Source of the DNA: a virus
DNA: 36,038 nucleotides
Virus record (IMG/VR): IMGVR_UViG_3300040801_003154
Coordinates: 1 to 36,038 of that record
Reading direction: 5' to 3' (one strand)
Numbering within the stretch: position 1 is the stretch's first letter; each line of letters opens with the position of its first letter. The translations under genes were made by a program, and so were the position numbers. Under the pieces are notes generated by a model, which was given only the letters and a program-made list of their open reading frames with translations, did no database searches and was not told the DNA's origin. Shown one piece after another: positions 7,105 to 13,285 of this stretch.

Positions 7105-7517
7105 TGGGAGTCAGAGAAATAACCCAAGGTCAAATTGGGTACCTGAAGGGACTCCATAAACAGCATGGTATGGAGGTGGAAAGCGCAGAACTGAAGCTTT
7201 TAAGCTTTGATGAAGCTAATGTAATGATAAAGAAATTACGTGGCGACAAAGGGGCAAAGGAAGATGAAGCCCGTGAAAGAATGGGAAAAAAGATAATCCA
7301 CTTTTGCTGCTTATTAGGAATGACCAATGGATTAGGTGAAGCGGACTACGGCAGGATCAATACATTCATTGAAAACATAGGTTCCAAGAACCCGCGAAAG
7401 GTCAAGCTCTGGCACCTCCGATATAAAGAGATGTATGCGGTTTTAAACCAGGTTGAAAAAATGTATGAGAAGGAATTAAATGGGGTTAGGGATGAGCCAG
7501 ATCAAGATAAAAATTGA
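7104..7517 (+). CDS. GemA/gp16-like protein (DUF1018-type)
   Basis: This 137-residue protein has the layout of Mu gp16/GemA: an N-terminal ITQGQIGYLKGLHKQHGM helix, a helix near 32-46 (SFDEANVMIKKLRG), and a C-terminal half with KKIIHFCCLLGM, YGRINTFIENIGSKNPRKVKLWHLRYKEMYAVLNQVEKMYEKE. In Mu this gene affects host gene expression and DNA supercoiling; in many Mu-like phages its role is not known. Its place downstream of the Gam-like gene agrees with Mu's order. Confidence 0.55.
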   Translation: MGVREITQGQIGYLKGLHKQHGMEVESAELKLLSFDEANVMIKKLRGDKGAKEDEARERMGKKIIHFCCLLGMTNGLGEADYGRINTFIENIGSKNPRKVKLWHLRYKEMYAVLNQVEKMYEKELNGVRDEPDQDKN

Positions 7518-7719
7518 AGCCAATTACGGAGTTGATGGCGATGTCAGTAATCGAAACAGGCCTTTTCTCGAAGGTTACATTCAACAAATGTTGAAAGGTT
7601 TGGAATTAAGGATCGACACTAACATTCGTGAAGTAACCGAAAGTCATACCCAAGTGAATATTAAAGTTGTAGTTGATAACAATGAAGATAAAAGCACTGA
7701 TAAAATACCTCCAAAATGA
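7492..7719 (+). CDS. Small early protein, unknown function
   Basis: This 75-residue protein starts at ATG 7492; an ATG four codons earlier (7480) is also possible. The sequence suggests a beta-alpha-beta unit: IKIKIEANYG, a central helix (FLEGYIQQMLKGLELRID), then HTQVNIKVVVDNN. It overlaps both neighbours (26 bases into gp16-like, 38 into the next gene). Family not recognised. Confidence 0.5.
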   Translation: MSQIKIKIEANYGVDGDVSNRNRPFLEGYIQQMLKGLELRIDTNIREVTESHTQVNIKVVVDNNEDKSTDKIPPK

Positions 7720-8173
7720 CCATTACCCGCCTGGTAAGCAAAAGGTGATCAACGAGGTAATTGAAGTCTTGGAACTTGCAGATAAGTTCAACCTGATACC
7801 AGCCGAAATTGACCCTTCTACTTATCAGGAGTTTGTAAAGTCTTACTATGCTTTTAGAAAGGAAAGGGGCAATACTCCACGATTGACACCGGCAGCGGGC
7901 AAAGCACTTAAGGATATAATCCGTTACCTGTTGCAGGTTGAAAAGATAGGCGGTGACCCACAAAAGGCCTTGGAAGGATGGAACTACATCCTGAAGCATT
8001 GGAACTACCTCAATGAGTTTTTACAAAGCCAGGTAGGATTAACACAGATCAATAAACACCTAGAAGAAATAATCGACAAACTCACCCATGCTGAAAGTAC
8101 AAAAAAACGAGCTAGCACCAACGCAAAAAGCGAGCTTGAGAAGCATCTTAAGCAGAGAAAACGAGGGATATGA
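7682..8173 (+). CDS. Early phage protein, unknown function
   Basis: This 163-residue, mostly helical protein starts at ATG 7682 (a TTG three codons upstream is less likely). Residues 1-60 carry a helical repeat (VINEVIEVLELADKF); 80-130 are rich in Trp and Tyr (GWNYILKHWNYLNEFL); the C-terminus is a basic helix (KKRASTNAKSELEKHLKQRKRG). It is not recognised. Its end overlaps the next gene by 86 bases, unusually long for this operon, so one of the two boundaries may be misjudged. Confidence 0.5.
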   Translation: MKIKALIKYLQNDHYPPGKQKVINEVIEVLELADKFNLIPAEIDPSTYQEFVKSYYAFRKERGNTPRLTPAAGKALKDIIRYLLQVEKIGGDPQKALEGWNYILKHWNYLNEFLQSQVGLTQINKHLEEIIDKLTHAESTKKRASTNAKSELEKHLKQRKRGI

Positions 8174-8858
8174 GTTAGCGGCTTTTGTAGGTAAACTAAA
8201 CCCATTGAAAATGGCTACCCAGGAGCTAAACCGTGCAGATCTGGAAAATACATTGACCTATTTGAGGAACAGGTACAAAGCCAGCAAAACAGAGGAGGAC
8301 CGAGCGTATTACGAATCTAAAGGACTGGAGTTAAAAGAAAAGTTGGATCTAATCCCGGTGAATCAAACGATTGGGCAATTGGCCAAGATAGACCGGGACG
8401 AACTTACCGGAAACCTTACCCTCCTGATCCTGAACCTCGACAAGAACCTGAACATAAACAAAGGGCTAACCATCGACCAGATAAAAGATGTGAGTTACAC
8501 GCTTTGCGAGTATGCAAAGAACCTTACCCTGGAAGATATAGCACTTTGTCTTCATCAAATTAAGATTGGGAAGCGTGGGAAGATCTACGATAGGTTAGAC
8601 CCAATAATGCTTTACAATTTTATTGAAGATTACCAAGAAGAGAAGATCGCGCTGCGGGCTAAATGCTCTCAGAATGCCCACCTAAGGACTAAAGAAAGTG
8701 GGAGCACCTACAACCCTAAGCACTCGGACCTGGTCGATTCAATTTCAAATGATCGGGCTAGCATCCAAAAGGAGAGGCAGCTTAGAAAATCGGATAATGC
8801 CTTCAGAGCATATCAACAACAATATCTAAGAAATAACAAAAAGAACAATGAGTTATAA
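8088..8858 (+). CDS. Early phage protein, possible replication accessory
   Basis: This 256-residue helical protein has central residues 115-190 (LTIDQIKDVSYTLCEYAKN, LTLEDIALCLHQIKIG, then YDRLDPIMLYNFIEDYQEEK) like a domain I associate with Bacteroidota mobile elements, which resembles helicase-loader or primosome-type helical domains; I cannot name it with certainty. The C-terminal 60 residues are polar and low-complexity. Start uncertain: ATG 8088 overlaps the upstream gene by 86 bases; the Met at 8211 would avoid that but drop a well-formed N-terminus. The next gene overlaps it by 11 bases. Confidence 0.5.
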   Translation: MLKVQKNELAPTQKASLRSILSRENEGYELAAFVGKLNPLKMATQELNRADLENTLTYLRNRYKASKTEEDRAYYESKGLELKEKLDLIPVNQTIGQLAKIDRDELTGNLTLLILNLDKNLNINKGLTIDQIKDVSYTLCEYAKNLTLEDIALCLHQIKIGKRGKIYDRLDPIMLYNFIEDYQEEKIALRAKCSQNAHLRTKESGSTYNPKHSDLVDSISNDRASIQKERQLRKSDNAFRAYQQQYLRNNKKNNEL

Positions 8859-9147
8859 AAGAAGTGTAAACAACACAATGGTTGAACTTGGTAACCTAAA
8901 GAAGTCAACCGCGCGTAACATACGCGATCATCATCAATTACAAGCTGTTTTAAAGGATCAGGATCCACAAATATTTGCTATTTGGACAAAGCGAAGTTCA
9001 GATAAGGTAGATGCTATAGTTCTTGCAGATGAGGTTGAATTTGGAGCTATGCTAACACATGTATTTGCCCACTACCCTGTAATTAAAGGTATGGCAAAAC
9101 TGGCATTATCAACAGTAGATCAGTTGGAAAAAGAGAACGAAAAATAG
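8848..9147 (+). CDS. Small early protein, unknown function
   Basis: This 99-residue protein seems to be an alpha/beta unit: a basic N-terminus, a strand-like FAIWTKRSSDKVDAIVLAD, and helices to the end. No motif is recognised. It is the last gene of the tightly overlapping early block; spacing becomes looser afterwards. Confidence 0.5.
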   Translation: MSYKRSVNNTMVELGNLKKSTARNIRDHHQLQAVLKDQDPQIFAIWTKRSSDKVDAIVLADEVEFGAMLTHVFAHYPVIKGMAKLALSTVDQLEKENEK

Positions 9148-9173
9148 GTTTTTAACTAATATAATAGACTACT

Positions 9174-9425
9174 ATGAAAACGATTGAAGAAAATTGGGAA
9201 AAAATAGACGCGGTTGAGAATAAACTTAAGGAACATTTCAAAACTGATGAAGGTGGGTTCGGCCTAGGTGGTATGACACTTACTGGTGGAAAAGTTTGCT
9301 ATGTATCCTTTAAGTACCATAAAAAGAAGAGGGACGGTAGCCACTCCGATAGACAGTATGAGGAAAGGGTTGCAGCTAGATATTGCCCTTTTAGCGGGAA
9401 ACCCTTATATGAATTTGAAAAATAA
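9174..9425 (+). CDS. Small protein, unknown function
   Basis: This is an 83-residue protein. The C-terminus has YCPFSGKPLYE, like the CPFCGKPL knuckle of phage zinc-ribbon proteins but with the second Cys replaced by Ser, so metal binding is doubtful. The N-terminal 25 residues form an acidic helix, followed by Gly-rich and beta sequence. It is followed by the first copy of a 44-nt duplicated hairpin. Confidence 0.5.
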   Translation: MKTIEENWEKIDAVENKLKEHFKTDEGGFGLGGMTLTGGKVCYVSFKYHKKKRDGSHSDRQYEERVAARYCPFSGKPLYEFEK

Positions 9426-9434
9426 TTAAAATAC

Positions 9435-9478
9435 AACCCCTGAACAGAAAACACCCGGATCGTGACCGGGCAGGGGTT
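9435..9478 (+). repeat. 44-nt structured repeat, copy 1 (intergenic)
   Basis: The outer arms AACCCCTG (9435-9442) and CAGGGGTT (9471-9478) pair over 8 bp. The inner arms CCCGG and CCGGG pair over 5 bp around ATCGTGA; an 11-base bulge (AACAGAAAACA) lies on the 5' side. Copy 2 at 9837-9880 differs at a single base (A to C in the bulge). No T-tract follows, so a simple terminator is unlikely. Confidence 0.75.
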
Positions 9479-9498
9479 CTAATCATAATATTAATTCA

Positions 9499-9867
9499 AT
9501 GACCAGAGAAGAAATAAAGACTTCGGTATCAGACCTTAAGGAAATCCTCGATTATACCCAACTACACTTGGATATTTGCAAAATCAAAGAGCTTATGTTT
9601 TGTGACGAGGATAGGCAGTATGTTGAAGAACTATCCTATGTGTGTGTCAATAAGCGTAGAAAGAAATTCAGTTACGTAATAAAAGGCTATCACACTTGGA
9701 AGGAAGTTCATTACGATGACGGTACCGGTGAACGCCATATCATGAATCGGAAAGCATTAGTTAGAGTAGATAACGATTGGTTGTATCCATATGATGCACT
9801 TCCCAGACTAGATTATCAAAGTGTAAGTTTGCCACAAACCCCTGCACAGAAAACACCCGGATCGTGA
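9499..9867 (+). CDS. Unknown protein ending inside the second structured repeat
   Basis: This is a 122-residue protein: a helical N-terminus, then a beta-rich centre with KFSYVIKGYHTW and HYDDGTGERHIMNRKALVRVDNDWLYPYD. Family not recognised. Its last 11 codons (PQTPAQKTPGS) are encoded by the second copy of the 44-nt hairpin, and its stop TGA lies in the inner loop of that hairpin. The first repeat copy lies just upstream of its start, so this gene is bracketed by the pair and may have arrived or been duplicated together with them. Confidence 0.5.
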   Translation: MTREEIKTSVSDLKEILDYTQLHLDICKIKELMFCDEDRQYVEELSYVCVNKRRKKFSYVIKGYHTWKEVHYDDGTGERHIMNRKALVRVDNDWLYPYDALPRLDYQSVSLPQTPAQKTPGS

Positions 9868-9880
9868 CCGGGCAGGGGTT
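9837..9880 (+). repeat. 44-nt structured repeat, copy 2 (overlaps a gene end)
   Basis: This copy is 43 of 44 bases identical to that at 9435-9478, with the same 8-bp outer stem and 5-bp inner stem. It overlaps the last codons and stop of the 9499 gene and ends 14 bases before the next start. Confidence 0.75.
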
Positions 9881-9894
9881 CAAATTATACTATT

Positions 9895-10080
9895 ATGCAA
9901 CAACCCAAATACTACGTAGAAGCTTACCATGAGTCCAAGGACGATTGGCACCTATTGGAAACTTACAATGATTTTGATCAGGCTTTCAACTATGCCTGTG
10001 GTTTTAAACACACTCGTAGACGGGTGAGAAAAGATAATTGTGTTGTGGTTATTCTTTACCCTGTCCCAGATATTAGGTAA
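9895..10080 (+). CDS. Small protein, unknown function
   Basis: This is a 61-residue protein: an N-terminal strand (KYYVEAYHES), a helix around FDQAFNYACGF, a basic turn (HTRRRVRKDN) and a C-terminal strand CVVVILYPVP. It looks like a compact beta-alpha-beta fold. No family is recognised. Confidence 0.5.
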   Translation: MQQPKYYVEAYHESKDDWHLLETYNDFDQAFNYACGFKHTRRRVRKDNCVVVILYPVPDIR

Positions 10081-10084
10081 ATAA

Positions 10085-10209
10085 ATTTACCTACTTTTTG
10101 AGGTCAAGATTCGTCCACCAGTGCGTTTTGAGAAGGGTTTTCGAATTTTCTACCCATTACCTCTCACCAAAAATGTAAATGGATTTACCTACTTTTTTAA
10201 TCCAAGATT
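10085..10209. repeat. Two spaced direct repeats upstream of the structured-RNA promoter
   Basis: ATTTACCTACTTTTT occurs at 10085-10099 and 10183-10197, each followed at the same distance by CAAGATT (10105-10111 and 10203-10209). The two units are 98 bases apart, about nine helical turns, and lie 45-170 bases upstream of a good promoter. They could be sites for a regulator of that promoter. Apart from these, the stretch 10081-10462 holds the promoter and RNA described below; I see no convincing gene in it. Confidence 0.5.
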
Positions 10210-10253
10210 AACCAACGCTAAACCAAAAGACCCAGCCTGCAAATCTTCCAACA

Positions 10254-10284
10254 TTGCACTATTAAAATATTATCCATACCTTTG
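10254..10284 (+). promoter_or_regulatory. Bacteroidota-type promoter for the structured RNA
   Basis: TTG at 10254-10256, a 20-base spacer, and TACCTTTG at 10277-10284, a full match to TAnnTTTG. A start about four bases after the box is 10288, which is the first base of the closing stem of the structured RNA downstream. Confidence 0.65.
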
Positions 10285-10287
10285 GGG

Positions 10288-10428
10288 TGTCAAAGCTTAT
10301 TAGTAAAGGGATCGACACCCCTTCAAAAAACGTCGGGGCTTTTTTGTGCCCTGGAGTAAGGAACGGTGTCGTAACCCCGTGCATGTGTTATAATGACTCA
10401 TTGCAAGTCCTTTACTAAGGCTTTGACA
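10288..10428 (+). ncRNA. Candidate structured RNA (~141 nt), leader of the antirepressor gene
   Basis: The ends pair: TGTCAAAGC (10288-10296) with GCTTTGACA (10420-10428), an internal loop, then TAGTAAAGG (10301-10309) with CCTTTACTA (10409-10417), 18 bp in total. Inside are CGACACC/GGTGTCG (10313-10319, 10365-10371), CCTT/AAGG (10320-10323, 10358-10361), CAAAAAA/TTTTTTG (10324-10330, 10340-10346) and a TGCATG hairpin (10380-10405). The hairpin loop CGGGG (10334-10338) can pair with CCCCG (10375-10379) outside that arm, a possible pseudoknot. GGGGTGTC (10284-10291) could also pair with GACACCCC (10314-10321), so alternative states are possible. It is either a free small RNA or a 5' leader controlling the AntA gene that starts 35 bases later. 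Confidence 0.65.
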
Positions 10429-10436
10429 GCGGGAAG

Positions 10437-10459
10437 TGCGATACCGTTTTTTATTGCAC
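10437..10459 (+). promoter_or_regulatory. Hairpin next to the antirepressor start codon
   Basis: GTGCGAT (10437-10443) can pair with ATTGCAC (10453-10459), with one G-T pair, around ACCGTTTTT. It ends three bases before the ATG at 10463, so it could limit ribosome access; its T-run might alternatively act as a terminator for the RNA upstream. Confidence 0.4.
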
Positions 10460-10462
10460 AAA

Positions 10463-11095
10463 ATGTCAAAATTTAGTAAAATGACCAATCAAGTCATTCC
10501 CATTCGGGAAAAAGAAGGGCAACAAGTCGTAGATGCCCGAGAATTACACAATTATTTAGAAGTAGGTAAACGATTTACCACCTGGATTCAAGATCGAATA
10601 AATGATTTTGGTTTTGCTGAAGGTGAGGACTACTTCCCAAATTTGGGAATCGGCCAGAATGCAGGAAACGGCGTTTTTGCCCAGTTCCAAAGGAGAAAGG
10701 ATTATATTCTTACTTTAGATATGGCCAAAGAATTGGCAATGGTCGAAAGATCGGAAAAAGGCCGTCAAGCCCGCAGGTACTTTATCGAAATCGAAAAGAA
10801 AATGCGGGAATTGGTTAATCCCAGTCCGGCAAAGTTGCCTAATATCCCTTTGGCCAGTCAGAAAACCGCAGACGAAAGGGTGATCCGTGATGAGATTGCC
10901 TACTCGAAAAACTACATCAATAAAGCAAACCGGAAACTAAAGGCAGAGGAAGCCAAACCGAGGATTTGCGATCACTGTGGGCAGTATTGTAGGAATAAAC
11001 ATGCTTACAATACCCATTTGGGCAATTGTGCAGCCTATCAGGCCAAAAAGCTAAAGGCTAATATGTTGGTGAGCCAAACCCACGGTGAAGCATGA
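10463..11095 (+). CDS. AntA/AntB-type antirepressor with C-terminal zinc-finger-like motif
   Basis: This is a 210-residue protein. Residues 10-105 match the AntA antirepressor domain: VIPI..., VVDARELHNYLEVGKRFTTW, DYFPNLGIGQNAGNG, DYILTLDMAKELAMVERSEKGRQARRYFIEIEK. Such proteins counter phage repressors and promote lytic growth. A basic linker leads to a C-terminal motif with Cys169, Cys172, His185 and Cys189, like a C2HC zinc finger, which could bind DNA or RNA. The ATG at 10463 is chosen; ATG 10481 is possible. The frame is open from GTG 10436, which lies inside the hairpin leader. It is preceded by the structured RNA and coupled by ATGA to the next gene. Confidence 0.8.
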   Translation: MSKFSKMTNQVIPIREKEGQQVVDARELHNYLEVGKRFTTWIQDRINDFGFAEGEDYFPNLGIGQNAGNGVFAQFQRRKDYILTLDMAKELAMVERSEKGRQARRYFIEIEKKMRELVNPSPAKLPNIPLASQKTADERVIRDEIAYSKNYINKANRKLKAEEAKPRICDHCGQYCRNKHAYNTHLGNCAAYQAKKLKANMLVSQTHGEA

Positions 11096-11283
11096 TGCCG
11101 TCGATTGTAGTCCCTGAAAGTGAACTTTCCAGGAAAGAACTTTTGGAGCTTTTGGACGAACTAATTGTGGAATATGCGCTACTTGCCCTTCGTGATCCTG
11201 AACATGCAGGTCCGAATGATAAAGTAGCCAAGCATTTGTTCTACCTAAGCATGATCAAAAATAGCGTAAAGAGCGCTCAATAA
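11092..11283 (+). CDS. Small protein coupled to the antirepressor gene
   Basis: This is a 63-residue protein of two or three helices (ELSRKELLELLDELIVEYALLALRD and NDKVAKHLFYLSMIKNSVKSA). It starts in the ATGA of the antirepressor stop and ends before a rho-independent terminator, so the two form a short operon. Family not recognised; it may modulate the antirepressor. Confidence 0.5.
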   Translation: MMPSIVVPESELSRKELLELLDELIVEYALLALRDPEHAGPNDKVAKHLFYLSMIKNSVKSAQ

Positions 11284-11301
11284 TTATATTTACAAAACAC
11301 C

Positions 11302-11332
11302 AAGCCTACATTGTAATGATGTGGGCTTTTTA
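11302..11332 (+). terminator. Rho-independent terminator after the antirepressor operon
   Basis: AAGCCTAC (11302-11309) pairs with GTGGGCTT (11321-11328) with one T-G pair, and runs into a T-tract. Confidence 0.75.
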
Positions 11333-11344
11333 AATTCAACCACT

Positions 11345-11842
11345 ATGAAAAATTCAAATGACAAAGAAATACCAGAGCTAACCACAGGTAAAAAGATAGC
11401 TATGACTTTCGGACTTAGTGTAATGGCGTTATTTCTATATTTTGTTCTATTTGCTGGACCTGAACAAGTAGAGCGAGAAAAAGCAATAAGAGATTCGCTA
11501 GAACAGGTACATAATAGGCTTGATGATTATGATGATTCTATTCGCTATGTTTACGATAAACTACGATTCAAAGCGGTAATTAATTCTGCTAATGATGTAA
11601 AAGCTCTTCTGGTCGCGCCAGATCAGTCAGATGTACCTTCATATTATGACGATCATCTTTTTAATGTTAGTATGGGTGCCGATACCATGATGAAAGTTAG
11701 TTTTGTTGTAGGGGCAATGAACAGGTTAGGTGTAAAATCAAATGTCAGATTCAATATGAATTACTTAATTGTAGGAGATCCTTATTCTGATTCAGAGGAT
11801 TCATACGACCTATTATTTTATGATCATTCTGTAAAACATTGA
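11345..11842 (+). CDS. Membrane-anchored phage protein, unknown function
   Basis: This 165-residue protein starts at ATG 11345; the frame is open from GTG 11321, but that lies in the preceding terminator. Residues about 19-38 (IAMTFGLSVMALFLYFVLFA) form one membrane helix after a short charged N-terminus, followed by an acidic coiled-coil segment (EREKAIRDSLEQVHNRLDDYDDSIRYVYDKL) and a soluble domain. It is a single-gene unit between two terminators. Such free-standing prophage genes are often expressed in lysogens (superinfection exclusion, moron-like); that role is only inferred. Confidence 0.6.
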   Translation: MKNSNDKEIPELTTGKKIAMTFGLSVMALFLYFVLFAGPEQVEREKAIRDSLEQVHNRLDDYDDSIRYVYDKLRFKAVINSANDVKALLVAPDQSDVPSYYDDHLFNVSMGADTMMKVSFVVGAMNRLGVKSNVRFNMNYLIVGDPYSDSEDSYDLLFYDHSVKH

Positions 11843-11858
11843 CTATGCTATTAGCATA

Positions 11859-11890
11859 AAAGCCTTCAAAACTTATTGAAGGCTTTTTTT
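11859..11890 (+). terminator. Strong rho-independent terminator
   Basis: AAAGCCTTCAA (11859-11869) pairs perfectly with TTGAAGGCTTT (11876-11886), followed by more T. A small TATGCT/AGCATA hairpin (11844-11858) sits just before it. Confidence 0.85.
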
Positions 11891-11906
11891 ATGTCTTTTT
11901 TAGTCC

Positions 11907-11914
11907 TATATTTG
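11907..11914 (+). promoter_or_regulatory. Promoter -7 box for the small HTH gene
   Basis: TATATTTG matches TAnnTTTG fully and lies 33 bases before the ATG at 11947. The -33 region is a T-rich stretch without a clear TTTG. Confidence 0.5.
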
Positions 11915-11946
11915 TTTTAATTGTACATTTTTATTAAGAAAAGGGT

Positions 11947-12165
11947 ATGCGGAACCTGGATAACCTTACCAGGAGAAATAATGACATTGGCAATTACTTC
12001 AACCAGAAGTATAAAGAAATGGAGCATGGCACACATGCAGCCCGTTACAATGTTGCCTTGCATGCAACCGCAGCCCGCTTTTACCTTTCTATTCGTACGG
12101 TTTCGCGTGTACTCAAAAACCCTTCTGCGCACTTATCAGAAAGTAGCCTTTTAGAAGTTGCTTAA
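11947..12165 (+). CDS. Small helix-turn-helix protein, candidate late regulator
   Basis: This is a 72-residue protein. Residues 37-57 (ALHATAARFYLSIRTVSRVLK) read as a helix-turn-helix, with RFYLSIRTVSRVL as turn and recognition helix. It has its own promoter and sits between the early/middle genes and the late cluster, the position of Mu C/Mor-type late activators, though it lacks clear similarity to them. Its stop codon overlaps the stop of the convergent late gene (TTAA, 12162-12165), with no terminator between, so transcripts of the leftward late operon may run antisense across it. A role at the 20483-20531 palindrome is a hypothesis. Confidence 0.6.
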   Translation: MRNLDNLTRRNNDIGNYFNQKYKEMEHGTHAARYNVALHATAARFYLSIRTVSRVLKNPSAHLSESSLLEVA

Positions 12166-12743
12166 CTTATAATATATTTCGTATTCGATGTATTATCCCA
12201 CGGGTTCAGTTCGTCTTTCACCTCTTTCTCAATACCTATGCTAACATCTTCCGAAGATTCTACAAAAGCCCGGTAACTATCGGCTTCGGTATCGGTGTAG
12301 TTAATTATATACTCAATAATATGAACCGGAAACCCATCGTGGTCTGTTTCGGTCTCCCTGGCCAGTCGGTACAATTTGCCAGTACCATCTATTTGTACGC
12401 TACTTACTATTGAGTTGATTGCTGAAAGGTACTTTAGGTGTCCTATGGCATTTTGCCGATTCTGACTATTACTGGAGCTGGTACCTTTGGCTTCCTGTTC
12501 TATGTGGATTCTAATTGTGTCCTCCGTATTATCCATCCTTCGGCCTTCGTGGGTGTATTGTGCATTACCGAATTCAATAAAAACCGCTGGTAAAGGATAA
12601 GCTTCCTCATCCTCTTCACGGTTATACTGGTTATTGAACAATGCAACTGTCGCCACATTGTCCAGGTTTTTGCTATCCAGATAGGCGTTTGCATTTGCAC
12701 TTCTTAGCTCTGTGTTCAGGGCTTCAAAAATTTGATATTCCAT
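12162..12743 (-). CDS. Probable tail terminator/completion protein
   Basis: This 193-residue protein begins with a helical segment (MEYQIFEALNTELRSAN) and continues with PLPAVFIEFGNAQY, DTIRIHIEQE, and IIEYIINYTD, the alternating strand pattern of small tail terminator and neck proteins. It is the last gene of the leftward late operon, after a gpG-like gene. In Mu the gp37/gpK region between gp36 and the sheath fills this role. The assignment is from fold pattern and position, not a clear motif. Its stop overlaps that of the convergent HTH gene. Confidence 0.45.
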   Translation of the reverse strand: MEYQIFEALNTELRSANANAYLDSKNLDNVATVALFNNQYNREEDEEAYPLPAVFIEFGNAQYTHEGRRMDNTEDTIRIHIEQEAKGTSSSNSQNRQNAIGHLKYLSAINSIVSSVQIDGTGKLYRLARETETDHDGFPVHIIEYIINYTDTEADSYRAFVESSEDVSIGIEKEVKDELNPWDNTSNTKYIIS

Positions 12744-12754
12744 TTACCTATGGT

Positions 12755-13285
12755 TTAAACTCGTTTTAAAAACTTCAATTCTTTTTTGATCTGGGCTTCC
12801 AGGTTCTTTTCAATTCGTTTTTCCAGAAAGCGGCTTTTGCCCATAAAAGTCCTTGCTTCCTGACTTACCTTCAACGTCCTTTTGTGTGCTGAACGGGTAT
12901 GTTCCTTTACCGTTACATTTTTACCTCGCTGCCTTCGTCGGTGTTTTCGTACCTTATGTTCTTTTACGCTTTGGTTTACTGTGCCTGTGAAACCTTCATT
13001 GAACCGCTGTGCATAGGGTACATCTGTGGCAATATATACATACCTTTGTGTTTTTGCCCTGACCCTTATGGATCGGCGCAACCGTCCGGTTTTGACCCCT
13101 ACAGCCCTACGACGTTTATTTTTGTCCTGCCTTACCCGGCCTGGCCAGCGTTCATAGCTTTTATCTATAAAACCCTGCCTTTTGAAGGATTGCTTATAAA
13201 AATCAACCGCCAGCCCTCCTATCAAGATAGGGGACTGACGGTAAACTTTGACCAATGCCCTTTGCAATTTGATTTCCTCAATCAT
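12755..13285 (-). CDS. Phage virion morphogenesis protein (Mu gpG/P2 gpS-like)
   Basis: This is a 176-residue, very basic protein. It shows the family signature: QSFKRQGFIDKSYERWPGR near 28-46, GVKTGRLRRSIRV (63-75), YIATDVPYAQRFNEGFTG (84-101). Members act in tail completion or tail-head joining. The His/Lys/Arg-rich stretch from 105 to 150 is longer than usual and may contact DNA. The gene starts inside the tape measure stop (13285), so the two are coupled. Confidence 0.8.
   Translation of the reverse strand: MIEEIKLQRALVKVYRQSPILIGGLAVDFYKQSFKRQGFIDKSYERWPGRVRQDKNKRRRAVGVKTGRLRRSIRVRAKTQRYVYIATDVPYAQRFNEGFTGTVNQSVKEHKVRKHRRRQRGKNVTVKEHTRSAHKRTLKVSQEARTFMGKSRFLEKRIEKNLEAQIKKELKFLKRV

Noticed and set aside
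10121-10303. 60-codon rightward ORF with GTG start
   Set aside because: It spans one of the direct repeats, the promoter and the start of the structured RNA, and its sequence has no domain-like pattern. More likely chance.
10288-10428. Retron or diversity-generating element RNA
   Set aside because: Paired ends and internal hairpins resemble a retron msr-msd, but no reverse transcriptase gene exists in the window and no template/variable repeat pair was seen.
10300-10488. 62-codon leftward ORF across the structured RNA
   Set aside because: It is the complement of the RNA element and of the antirepressor start; residue composition looks random.
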